A model generated the notes under the pieces. The model was not told the origin of the DNA. It saw only the letters and a list, made by a program, of their open reading frames with translations, and ran no database searches. This document shows positions 8,228 to 16,186 of a stretch of DNA of 64,000 bases, in pieces; positions within the stretch are counted from its first letter, which is position 1, and every line of letters begins with the position of its first letter. The stretch covers positions 188,001-252,000 of the forward strand of contig NZ_RSCL01000015.1 of NCBI RefSeq assembly GCF_003991905.1. Direction: 5' to 3'. Source of the stretch: Dulcicalothrix desertica PCC 7102. GTDB taxonomy: Bacteria > Cyanobacteriota > Cyanobacteriia > Cyanobacteriales > Nostocaceae. Position numbers and translations under genes: made by a program.

Positions 8228-9456
8228 GGCGACTTGCCAATGAGTGCATCAAGCATGAAATCCTCTTTTATAATGACATCTTGCAACACCAATTGAATAC
8301 TAAAAGATTTTCCTAAAGGAAACTTAAATCTTTTTAATTGAATGTAATTGTCATGGTTTCTAGAAACAACTTCTTGAACAACAGCACCTGAAGGCAATAA
8401 TAAGGAAAGTTTTATACTTGCGGGTAAGTAATATTCTCCACTTGTAGGATATAATTGCACGCGAATATTTACTTTGTCATCTATCTCAGGTGATAACCCA
8501 ATTAATAGTACAACAGCTTTATTACCTAATTGCATTCCTAAATCGATTAACTTGGCGCCTTGAGTACGATGAGGAGTCAAAGCAGTATCTTGCCTAAATT
8601 GAGCAGCTAAAGTTCTTTGCTGTAGATTTAACAAAGCATCTACATGCTGCCAGCCAGTTTCAAAAATGTCTTCTAACCATAGAGTTAAATTAGTAAATCT
8701 TGGCTGAATAGTATTACTGAGTTTACTAAGCCTAGCTTTGTATAATTCTTGTCTCTGTGTATTGGATGCAATCAAAGCACTCCACTCGTCAAAATTTCCA
8801 TATAAACGGGGGGAGTGGATATTCGACTGACTTAATATATTTAGTAATTGTGTTGCTTGTGCATTTGAGGTTGTTAATAAAGGTTTGAAGTGTAGTTGTT
8901 GTTGACAGTACTCACGTGCAACCCACATCACATTTAAGTCTTCAATAAGAGACTCTCTTTCTAGACAGTATGTCCTAGTCATTTGGTTGAACGTCGCATA
9001 CTGGGTAAGTTGTTCGTGGGTTGTATATCCCCATACTCGTAACCATGATTGTTCTAGATTTAACTGTACATGTAAATAATATTCTCCGGCCCAATCGGGA
9101 ATATTAACCCATTCTGCTGAAACTTCAAATTCCAATGGATTACTTTTATCGCTAGGTATCAATACTAATTTAGTATTGTCTACAGTAATCGCACATCCGT
9201 TGACTACTTCCCAATACGTTGCCAAATCATCCAAACTGGGAATTTTGATGACGTTACTAAATTCTGGGTCATCCTTTAACCAATTTGAAAGGGTATTTAG
9301 AGATAGATAATTTAAAAATGCTCGCCATCGTGCAGCATCATTAGAATAATGCTGTGAATAAATCTGTTTCCATGCATCTTCTTGTGCTTGGTTTGATAAC
9401 TCTAACCATAATTGGTTAGGGTAAATGGTTTGTAACTCACTAAAGTTGTAGCTCAT
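8224..9456 (-). CDS. DUF1822 family protein
   Basis: 410 residues, soluble, no signal peptide. The C-terminal third carries the conserved DUF1822 pattern: DLGMQLGNKAVVLLIGL, RVQLYP, LPASIKL, then NYIQLKRFKFPLGKSF. The protein at 12221-13387 shares the same blocks. DUF1822 has no known function but occurs in cyanobacteria between sigma-like and CHAT genes, which is exactly the order here: the sigma-like stop is 1 base upstream and the CHAT-CHASE2 start overlaps by 4. Translational coupling suggests a fixed ratio and perhaps a physical complex. Confidence 0.85.
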   Translation of the reverse strand: MSYNFSELQTIYPNQLWLELSNQAQEDAWKQIYSQHYSNDAARWRAFLNYLSLNTLSNWLKDDPEFSNVIKIPSLDDLATYWEVVNGCAITVDNTKLVLIPSDKSNPLEFEVSAEWVNIPDWAGEYYLHVQLNLEQSWLRVWGYTTHEQLTQYATFNQMTRTYCLERESLIEDLNVMWVAREYCQQQLHFKPLLTTSNAQATQLLNILSQSNIHSPRLYGNFDEWSALIASNTQRQELYKARLSKLSNTIQPRFTNLTLWLEDIFETGWQHVDALLNLQQRTLAAQFRQDTALTPHRTQGAKLIDLGMQLGNKAVVLLIGLSPEIDDKVNIRVQLYPTSGEYYLPASIKLSLLLPSGAVVQEVVSRNHDNYIQLKRFKFPLGKSFSIQLVLQDVIIKEDFMLDALIGKSP

Positions 9457-9457
9457 A

Positions 9458-10909
9458 TTATTTTGCTGTATGGTTGCACGTAGTACGATGAGTATTTCTA
9501 TTTATTAGCCAGTTATCAATAAAAATAGCTAGTTTGTTTTTGGCGCCATCTAAAGCATTGATGCCCAGTTGCGTGGTTGTTTCTAGCTCCTCTTGAAAAG
9601 CATTTATTAATTTTTGTTTAATTATATTATCATTTTCAATATTATTAAAAGATATGTTATCGGCAATCTTGATTCGAGCAACTCTATCTAGAGTATTGAA
9701 AAACTCTTGCTGAGTATATACCTGTAGACAATCGTTCATAGCGTCTTTAATCGCTTCTATATTTTTGTCATCATATACCTTAACCTCTCTTAAGTTCTTC
9801 TGCCACTGGGAAATTAGGCTATCTAATAAAGTTTTTGTATATTTTCCTAAATGGCGGGCAACTTGATACTGTTTTTGTATTTCTGTATATTTATTAGTAA
9901 TGGCGCCTGCGATTTCAGTTTGAGTCAAACCTAAACCATGCCAAAGCTTAAGCATTAGTTGCCCTTGTTCAGGTAACGTCAAAAATAATTTTTTAATCAA
10001 AGATTGTGTTTCTTGCCATTCTTCGTGTTGAATTAAATTTTCTAAAAGACTTGAATTACAATCAGTAACATTGATTTGCTCATCAAGAGGCGAAAACTTT
10101 TTGGTACGATAATTGCGTGCAGCTTGAATACAAGTTAAAAGAAGATTTTGAACTTGTGCAACAGATTGGGTAGTTAAATTAAATTCTTCGCATCGCTGAT
10201 TATAATAAGATGTAATTTGCCCAATTTGCAAAATTTCTTCAGAACCAAGCTTGCGATTAGCTGGGTTATACAGATAAATTTCATCAAAACATTGCCAAGC
10301 TAAATAATAATAATTTATATTATTCTGATTAATACCTCTTGCCAATAAAGCTTCTTTAAGCTCCTTAGCCGTCAAATCTTTAAGCAAACCATAATCAGTA
10401 AACTTATCTCTTTTTGCCTCAATATCTTGTGCATAAATCAAATTACCAGTAAAACGTAAAATAGCTGTTTTTGCATAAGCATTCAAATTAGCTTGAGGAT
10501 GCTCAACATCAAATGTTTTGAATAATTTTTCTGGTGGGTTAACAGCCAAATTAGCTATTTGAAACAACTCCGAGAGTGGATACTTGTGGCGAATAAAACT
10601 AAACCGTTGGAAACTTTTATGTGCCGCCCACAAACAAGCTTCTTGCAAATAAGATGATAAATGCCCCCTGGCTTTAACAAAACAATCCGAAGACGAAGAC
10701 ACCTGCTGCACAGCTTGATTTACCTTAATAATTTTAAGAAAATAGTGTGCCCAGTATTCTGCTTTAACCTCCGATTCACTTTGTATCAATCTTTTCATAT
10801 GGCGTTCTAACTGTAAATCAGTCTGCCATACTATATTTAGGCGTTTATTAACCCCCTCGAACATCAAAAACGTCGAGAATTTTTGTATAGTGTCGTCACG
10901 TTTCTTCAC
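9458..10909 (-). CDS. Sigma-70-like regulator, large cyanobacterial type
   Basis: About 483 residues. The N-terminal part (ARGHLSSYLQEACLWAA, then a helical core with FDVEHPQANLNAYAKTAI) resembles sigma region 2 of the large, divergent sigma-like proteins found with CHAT/DUF1822 genes. A region 4-like helix-turn-helix is seen near residues 315-350 (LPEQGQLMLKLWHGLGLTQ). A frame-open ATG lies at 10930, but the GTG at 10909 has a GGAGG seven bases upstream and is preferred. First gene of a tightly packed reverse-strand operon. Whether it binds RNA polymerase or acts as an adaptor is not known. Confidence 0.7.
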   Translation of the reverse strand: MKKRDDTIQKFSTFLMFEGVNKRLNIVWQTDLQLERHMKRLIQSESEVKAEYWAHYFLKIIKVNQAVQQVSSSSDCFVKARGHLSSYLQEACLWAAHKSFQRFSFIRHKYPLSELFQIANLAVNPPEKLFKTFDVEHPQANLNAYAKTAILRFTGNLIYAQDIEAKRDKFTDYGLLKDLTAKELKEALLARGINQNNINYYYLAWQCFDEIYLYNPANRKLGSEEILQIGQITSYYNQRCEEFNLTTQSVAQVQNLLLTCIQAARNYRTKKFSPLDEQINVTDCNSSLLENLIQHEEWQETQSLIKKLFLTLPEQGQLMLKLWHGLGLTQTEIAGAITNKYTEIQKQYQVARHLGKYTKTLLDSLISQWQKNLREVKVYDDKNIEAIKDAMNDCLQVYTQQEFFNTLDRVARIKIADNISFNNIENDNIIKQKLINAFQEELETTTQLGINALDGAKNKLAIFIDNWLINRNTHRTTCNHTAK

Positions 10910-11036
10910 ATTTAAACCTCCATGCACCATTCTCTATAATACCCGTGTGTTGAACACCAATTCTGCCCTCAACCTACTTATGGGCGCCATAATTAATAGA
11001 ATATGCAGCTTTCTCAAAATTTGCGTAAAAACTGGC

Positions 11037-11161
11037 AACGGATGTAACGGATGTAACGGATGTAACGGATGTAATGGATGCAACGGATGTAGCGGATGTA
11101 ACGGGTGTAGCGGATGTAGCGGATGTAATTATAAATTATCCGTTACATCCGTTATAATCCG
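11037..11161. repeat. Nonamer tandem array (GGATGTAAC) with inverted copies
   Basis: About ten direct copies of a 9-base unit close to GGATGTAAC run from 11037 to 11128. Two or three inverted copies (ATCCGTTACATCCGTT) follow at 11138-11161, so a long hairpin is possible. The same nonamer occurs at 20607, 20806 and 32857. A frame through the array would read Asn-Gly-Cys repeats and is not a credible protein. Confidence 0.85.
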
Positions 11162-11268
11162 CTGCTAATAATCTGTTGCCAACTTTGAGCAAACTTTTCG
11201 GCTTCAGAATGCTGAGGGAACAAATTTTTGACTAGCTTAAAGTTTTGTAAAGCTTGGATATACCTTCT
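11152..11268 (-). pseudogene. Possible 3' remnant of a helical (TPR-like) gene
   Basis: A 38-codon frame bounded by stops reads like the end of a TPR-type helical protein (ALQNFKLVKNLFPQHSEAEK, then FAQSWQQII). It has no plausible start, and its stop sits inside the nonamer array. It lies between the divergent starts of the two sigma-like genes, so it may be debris of an earlier gene. The call is weak. Confidence 0.25.
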
Positions 11269-11433
11269 TTATTGGTAATAACTGTTTTGTCAAAGAATTC
11301 ATAAATTTTTAACTTTTGTAAAGAATTTCAATTTTGCATAAAACCCCCTAGCTTGTGCAGAGAAGTAATGGTGGGTAAAGCCTTTGGGTGGCGCCTGCGT
11401 ATATTAAGTACAAACACTGATATATAGCCATAG

Positions 11434-12183
11434 ATGATGACTATGATGACCTTTGATGAAACCCAGACTCCATCCAACGAGACTCCTTCTCAGTTACAAC
11501 AGTTAGCGATACAAGCTCAAAATACTCTTGCAGGAAGTCCACAAAGACATCGTGCATTAACTCTGTTAATTCAAGAACTGTGGAAACAGCCAACGTTTGG
11601 GATTTTGAGAAAAAGTCTTAAAACAAAATATGGCAATTTATCGAATGGTCTTTTTGATGACTTATTCAATGATGCGCTTCAGGAAACGTTTATTGCAATT
11701 AGCCAATATATTGACAGATATGACCCCAAGCACCCATTGCTGCCATTGATTTGTACAATTATTCGCAATAAATATAGCAATCTTTACAAAAAGCATTGCA
11801 AATACGGCGTTACACGTATTCCTAAGCTCACAGGAAATCATAATTCAAAACAAGGTCAGGTAATATCTTTAGATGGATTAGATGAGTTTGTGCAAGATAA
11901 TATCATGAGCAAACACTTCTCAAATTCTTCCGGTAAGTCAATATCTAACTGTGATGTATTAAGGGAGTTATTAATTGATGACCCAGACAATAAGTTCAAA
12001 GTATCCGTTAGAGATAAGCCTGATATCACTTTTCAGTATATAGCCATATACTTATACGTCAAAGGAAGAAACATGCAACAGCTAGCTTCGGAACTAGACA
12101 TTTCTTACCAGACTCTAAATAGCTTTTTTAAAAGGAACTTAGAGAAACTAGAGCCATATTTCCGAGAAAAACTACAGTCTTAA
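11434..12183 (+). CDS. Sigma-70 family-like regulator, short form
   Basis: 249 residues. A region 2-like stretch is visible (ETFIAISQYIDRYDPKHP, followed by an IRNKYSNLYKKH helix), then a linker and a region 4-like helix-turn-helix near the C-terminus (LASELDISYQTLNSFFKRNL). This is smaller than the sigma-like protein at 9458-10909 and closer to ECF size. Several ATGs are clustered at 11434-11446 and no strong ribosome site distinguishes them. The DUF1822 gene follows after 37 bases on the same strand. It is transcribed away from the other sigma-like operon. Confidence 0.7.
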   Translation: MMTMMTFDETQTPSNETPSQLQQLAIQAQNTLAGSPQRHRALTLLIQELWKQPTFGILRKSLKTKYGNLSNGLFDDLFNDALQETFIAISQYIDRYDPKHPLLPLICTIIRNKYSNLYKKHCKYGVTRIPKLTGNHNSKQGQVISLDGLDEFVQDNIMSKHFSNSSGKSISNCDVLRELLIDDPDNKFKVSVRDKPDITFQYIAIYLYVKGRNMQQLASELDISYQTLNSFFKRNLEKLEPYFREKLQS

Positions 12184-12220
12184 ATTATACATATTAGGTA
12201 ATAACTATTAAGGAGCAATG

Positions 12221-13387
12221 ATGAATAATACAAATACTGTTGACGCTTTAACTTTTACAGTACCGCTTTCTTTTGAAGCGCACTCTCTAGCTCAAATATA
12301 TAGCAAACAGCAAAATCGTGCAGATAGAGCGAAACAAGTGTACTTAAATACTTTAGCGATATACGCAGTTGAGCATTATTTTAAATGTATAGGTTTTGCA
12401 ACTAACTGGGAAGGTAGTGATAGTCGCAACCCAATAGTACAAAAGTTTTTAGATATTGCCGATTTAAACGTTAGAAGTATGGGCAAATTTGAATGTCGTC
12501 CAGTATTACCAGGCGCCGACACATTAGAAGTACCATGTTCAGCATGGGATGAACGCGTTGGTTATGTTGCAGTACAATTGACTCAATCTTTAAAACAAGC
12601 AACACTAATAGGTTTTGTACCGCAAATAGCAGACAACGAAGGAAGCATACCATTAAATCAACTGCGCGCGTTTGATGAATTTCCAGAATACTTAAATCAA
12701 CTAAAAACTAGAAGCAAAACACTAACATCATCCACATCACCACAAATTGTAAATTTAGAAGAATGGCTAAATAATATTATTGAAACTAGCTGGCAAACAG
12801 TAGAAGAATTTTTTAGTACTCAAACATATAACATGGCTTTTAGACATCGTGGTATTATTTCAGAACAGATAAACCCTAACGATACTAGCAGTCTCAAACA
12901 ATTTATTAGCACTTTATACGCAAATCAGCGCGGCAACACAACACAAAAAACTTACCCTGCTCACTTAGAACCATTATCAGCATTAACTCAACTTATCAAG
13001 TCAACTCAAGACGACGAAACTCGCTGGAAAGCAGTTGAACTTTTATGGAAAATAAACCCTAAACATCCATCTGCCGCAATTAGACAAATTACAGATTTAG
13101 GAATGCGCTTGGCAGGATATTCAGTTGCCCTCATGGTCGCTATATTACCAAAACTTGACGGTAAAAGAGGCATTCTCTTACGAGTTTACCCAATGGATAA
13201 TCAAGCGTTTCTACCCCAAAACCTCAAATTAGCCGGTTTCGATGAAAACGGTAAAACACTACTCGAAGTTCAAGCACGCAGCCAAGACAATTACATTCAA
13301 TTTAGATTCAACGCCGACCCAAAAGACAAATTTAGTGTCCAAGTATCCCTAGGTGAAGCCAGCATCACAGAACATTTCAGCGCCTAA
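12221..13387 (+). CDS. DUF1822 family protein, second copy
   Basis: 388 residues from the ATG at 12221, chosen over the ATG at 12218 because AGGAG at 12211-12215 sits at better spacing. The C-terminal DUF1822 blocks are clear: DLGMRLAGYSVALMVAIL, LRVYP, LPQNLKLAG, NYIQFRF. It shares them with the 8224-9456 protein but differs strongly in the N-terminal half. It sits directly after a short sigma-like gene and converges on the CHAT-PBP gene, repeating the composition of the neighbouring locus with a different arrangement. Confidence 0.85.
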   Translation: MNNTNTVDALTFTVPLSFEAHSLAQIYSKQQNRADRAKQVYLNTLAIYAVEHYFKCIGFATNWEGSDSRNPIVQKFLDIADLNVRSMGKFECRPVLPGADTLEVPCSAWDERVGYVAVQLTQSLKQATLIGFVPQIADNEGSIPLNQLRAFDEFPEYLNQLKTRSKTLTSSTSPQIVNLEEWLNNIIETSWQTVEEFFSTQTYNMAFRHRGIISEQINPNDTSSLKQFISTLYANQRGNTTQKTYPAHLEPLSALTQLIKSTQDDETRWKAVELLWKINPKHPSAAIRQITDLGMRLAGYSVALMVAILPKLDGKRGILLRVYPMDNQAFLPQNLKLAGFDENGKTLLEVQARSQDNYIQFRFNADPKDKFSVQVSLGEASITEHFSA

Positions 13388-13434
13388 CATGCTCTAACAA
13401 ATCTTGCAATACATTCTGTAACACATCTTGTGGA

Positions 13435-13452
13435 GCGGGCATCCTTGCCCGC
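13435..13452. terminator. Hairpin between convergent genes
   Basis: GCGGGC and GCCCGC flank a six-base loop in the 71-base gap between two convergent genes. No clear T-run follows on either side, and the sequence belongs to the dispersed GGGCATCCTTGCCCGCC family. It could serve as a bidirectional terminator. Confidence 0.35.
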
Positions 13453-13458
13453 CCCAAC

Positions 13459-16098
13459 CTAAAGTTTTTCTTCAATGAAGTTACATAAAGAGCTTTGGCA
13501 TTGCACTTTTACTAGTACTCCTACACGGTTGCCACTGCTAACTGGTTTTCTACTGCCTTTTTCTTGTTGAGTGTCAAATTGAATTTTTGCTACGGCGCCT
13601 TCTGCTGTAAAATTATCTAGGTTGTTGAGTATATTGTTTCTGAGTAGTTGACGAGTGGGTTTTTCTGTAATTGTGCTTAAACCTTGACTAATTACTTGTA
13701 CTGCATCGTAGGAAGTAACCGTAACCCAGTTAATTTTTGCACCACCCCAAAGTTTATCAGATTCTTTCTCGAATTCAGATAAATTGGCAGGTGATTCACT
13801 TCTTTGCCAAGGTACTGCTGTTATTAACTTAGTTTGTTCTGCTCTGGAGCCAAAAGTTTGGTTTAGTGTGGCTGGACTATATAATGTACTGGCGCCTAAT
13901 AATATTAAGTTATTATTTGGGGTGTTAGAAACTTCTTTAAGTACTTCTAACCCTTTATTTAAAACTTCTTCTATACCAGAAGGAGCTAATAATAGTACAT
14001 TAGCATTACTTTTGATAGCTCCATTAATAATTTGTTTGGTGCTATCTGTTTTTAAGTCGTATATAGGTATATTTTGTTGATTCGCAATTTTGAGAAATTT
14101 GTCTTTTATTGATTCGCTATAAGATTCTCCTCTATCATATGCTATTACTGGTTTGATTGATTTTGATGGAATTTTTGTGAGTATATACTCATATAAATTT
14201 GTGACTGCAACAGTATCACTTGTAACTGTGCGAAGAACCGGATATGATGAATTACTTAATTCGGTAGATGTACTTGTAGGGGAAATAACAACAATATTAT
14301 TCATGTATCCTAAATTTACAGCAGCTTTTGTTAGTTCACTTCTGTAATGCCCAATAACTGCAATAATATCTTTCTGGTTATTATTATTTGCTATTTTACT
14401 TGCGACTTGTGTTGTTGTTGAATGGTCGTTGCCGTCGTCTACTATTTCTACTTGTAACTGTCTGTTATTAATGCTGTTTGTACATGTTGGATTTTGATCG
14501 TTTTGGATAGATTGTACAATTTTATCTATGCTACCACAGTTAATTTTACTTTGAGCATGAGCAATACCACGTAGCATTTCTTCCGCAACGTTTGGGTTTT
14601 TAGTGATGGGAACACTTACTGCAATGTGCAGGTTATCTTGTTTTGTGTTTGCTGCAATAGCGTTATTTAAGTAAATTAAACTTTCAGGGTCGTTGGGAGT
14701 TTGCTTTAATGACTTTCTAAATGCACTAATAGCTGAGTTCCATTCTTTTTTTTGAAAAGCATTTGTTCCTTCTTGTTTGTTTGCGTTTCTTTTTAGTAAT
14801 ATTTTCTCTCCTTTACTAAAAAGGTTATCAAGACTTTGACTCGAAATCTGTGGTACTGATGTTTGACTAAGTGCTGGAACAGGTGGTGTTGATGATGTAA
14901 TTATTTGTTTGATTATGATAGCTGCTAAGGCGCCTGCTAATACTAAGCTTATAAGTGTTACAACTTTGTGTGAATGCCAAAGTCTACTTACACCACGTTT
15001 AATTTTAATATGGATAGGTTGGCGCCAGTATAATGACCTTTCGGCAGGGTTTTGACAAATTACAGGTAGCCAAGATGCATAAGGGTATACATTTTCTATG
15101 TCTTCTAATTTTTCCTGAGCTTGTCGTACCGAATAGTGAAACTTTTCTCCTTGCGAAAATAAACGCAAAAATTCTTGTAAAAACTCCTTTGCAACTTCAT
15201 CTGGTACTGGTTCACGCATGACTATTACCTGCGGAATACCAAGTTCAGTAAGTTTGTTCGCTAACCCTAACCCGTCACACGAGTTAAAAATGGCTAGTTT
15301 TAAACCGTTCTCTTTCGCTTTGATGAAAGCATTTCTTAAATCTTTTAATGCTGGACTATCTATATTATTAAGCTGAATGACTCCATCGTTGCCAGTACTC
15401 GAAGTGCTGCTATGTCCAGCAAAGCATAAAATATCCCATGAACCAGTACGTAATTTCTCACATAGTTCTTTTCTACTCGGTTGTTTTAGCTGTTCTACCT
15501 TTGAACTAGGTAAATTTCTGAGTATTTTTCCATCTGTACCAATATCAATTCCGTCATCATTACCTAAAACTGCTAAAATTTTAACTGGTGTTTGCAGTGG
15601 TTTCGATGCTGGATTATATTTGGCGCCTAACGATAACCAAGCTCTTTTACGATTTTGAAACAATTTCCATAAATGCCAAGGAAGCTTTTTTAAAACTTCA
15701 TCGCTTGTCTGAAAAATAATCCGTGCTGACTCATTTCTAGCTACTTCTTCTTCGACATATACACGTAGCTGTCCCATTGATGGATGCTCAAACCATTGTA
15801 TCAATCTATCTTCGAGCGCTTTACCTGCTACTCGACATTGGTCTAAAGTCGATACGTTGGTTGTTTGGTCTGGGTCTACGTCAAAACCTCTCACAGAACT
15901 AATAACTCGTCGTACCGCATCTAAATTATTATAATTTCGCTGAAATTCATTATACAGCCGAGGAATATCCGGCGCCGCTGGAAAATGCCCGACTTCTTCT
16001 TTATAAACACCCCCACTCTCTTCTCTGATTCGCAGGGTAACTGGAAAACCTTCCTCAAAATTACCACTGGCGATGGTAAATATAACTACCTTGCTCAT
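13459..16098 (-). CDS. CHAT protease fused to periplasmic-binding sensor
   Basis: 879 residues. The N-terminal half matches the CHAT-CHASE2 protein: GNFEEGF, FPAAPDI, CHAT His229 in CFAGHSSTS and Cys274 in FNSCDGLGLA, then ASWLPVICQNPA. A single membrane helix lies at about 378-397, then a TPR-like segment (about 437-490). The C-terminal part is a type 1 periplasmic-binding fold (about 495-870; VAVSVPITKNPNVAEEMLRG, VIGHYRSELTKAA) like branched-chain amino-acid or amide binding proteins. By topology, ligand binding outside would control a cytoplasmic caspase-like protease. It converges with a sigma-like/DUF1822 pair. The ligand and the protease target are not known. Confidence 0.88.
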   Translation of the reverse strand: MSKVVIFTIASGNFEEGFPVTLRIREESGGVYKEEVGHFPAAPDIPRLYNEFQRNYNNLDAVRRVISSVRGFDVDPDQTTNVSTLDQCRVAGKALEDRLIQWFEHPSMGQLRVYVEEEVARNESARIIFQTSDEVLKKLPWHLWKLFQNRKRAWLSLGAKYNPASKPLQTPVKILAVLGNDDGIDIGTDGKILRNLPSSKVEQLKQPSRKELCEKLRTGSWDILCFAGHSSTSSTGNDGVIQLNNIDSPALKDLRNAFIKAKENGLKLAIFNSCDGLGLANKLTELGIPQVIVMREPVPDEVAKEFLQEFLRLFSQGEKFHYSVRQAQEKLEDIENVYPYASWLPVICQNPAERSLYWRQPIHIKIKRGVSRLWHSHKVVTLISLVLAGALAAIIIKQIITSSTPPVPALSQTSVPQISSQSLDNLFSKGEKILLKRNANKQEGTNAFQKKEWNSAISAFRKSLKQTPNDPESLIYLNNAIAANTKQDNLHIAVSVPITKNPNVAEEMLRGIAHAQSKINCGSIDKIVQSIQNDQNPTCTNSINNRQLQVEIVDDGNDHSTTTQVASKIANNNNQKDIIAVIGHYRSELTKAAVNLGYMNNIVVISPTSTSTELSNSSYPVLRTVTSDTVAVTNLYEYILTKIPSKSIKPVIAYDRGESYSESIKDKFLKIANQQNIPIYDLKTDSTKQIINGAIKSNANVLLLAPSGIEEVLNKGLEVLKEVSNTPNNNLILLGASTLYSPATLNQTFGSRAEQTKLITAVPWQRSESPANLSEFEKESDKLWGGAKINWVTVTSYDAVQVISQGLSTITEKPTRQLLRNNILNNLDNFTAEGAVAKIQFDTQQEKGSRKPVSSGNRVGVLVKVQCQSSLCNFIEEKL

Positions 16099-16158
16099 TT
16101 ATATTTGGTTAATTATTATACTGTATTTATCTTATTTTTAACAATATACCATTAAATC

Positions 16159-16186
16159 GTAGAGACGTTACATGTAACGTCTTTAC
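16159..16186. repeat. GTAGAGACGT hairpin element
   Basis: A near-perfect palindrome, GTAGAGACGTTACATG and its complement with one mismatch, shared with copies at 49155 and 62705. The stop codon of the histidine kinase gene lies inside it. Confidence 0.9.

Noticed and set aside
10890-11168. Forward frame with Asn-Gly-Cys repeats, resembling a small Cys-rich peptide
   Set aside because: It is the translation of the nonamer repeat array; no ribosome site and no non-repetitive coding part.
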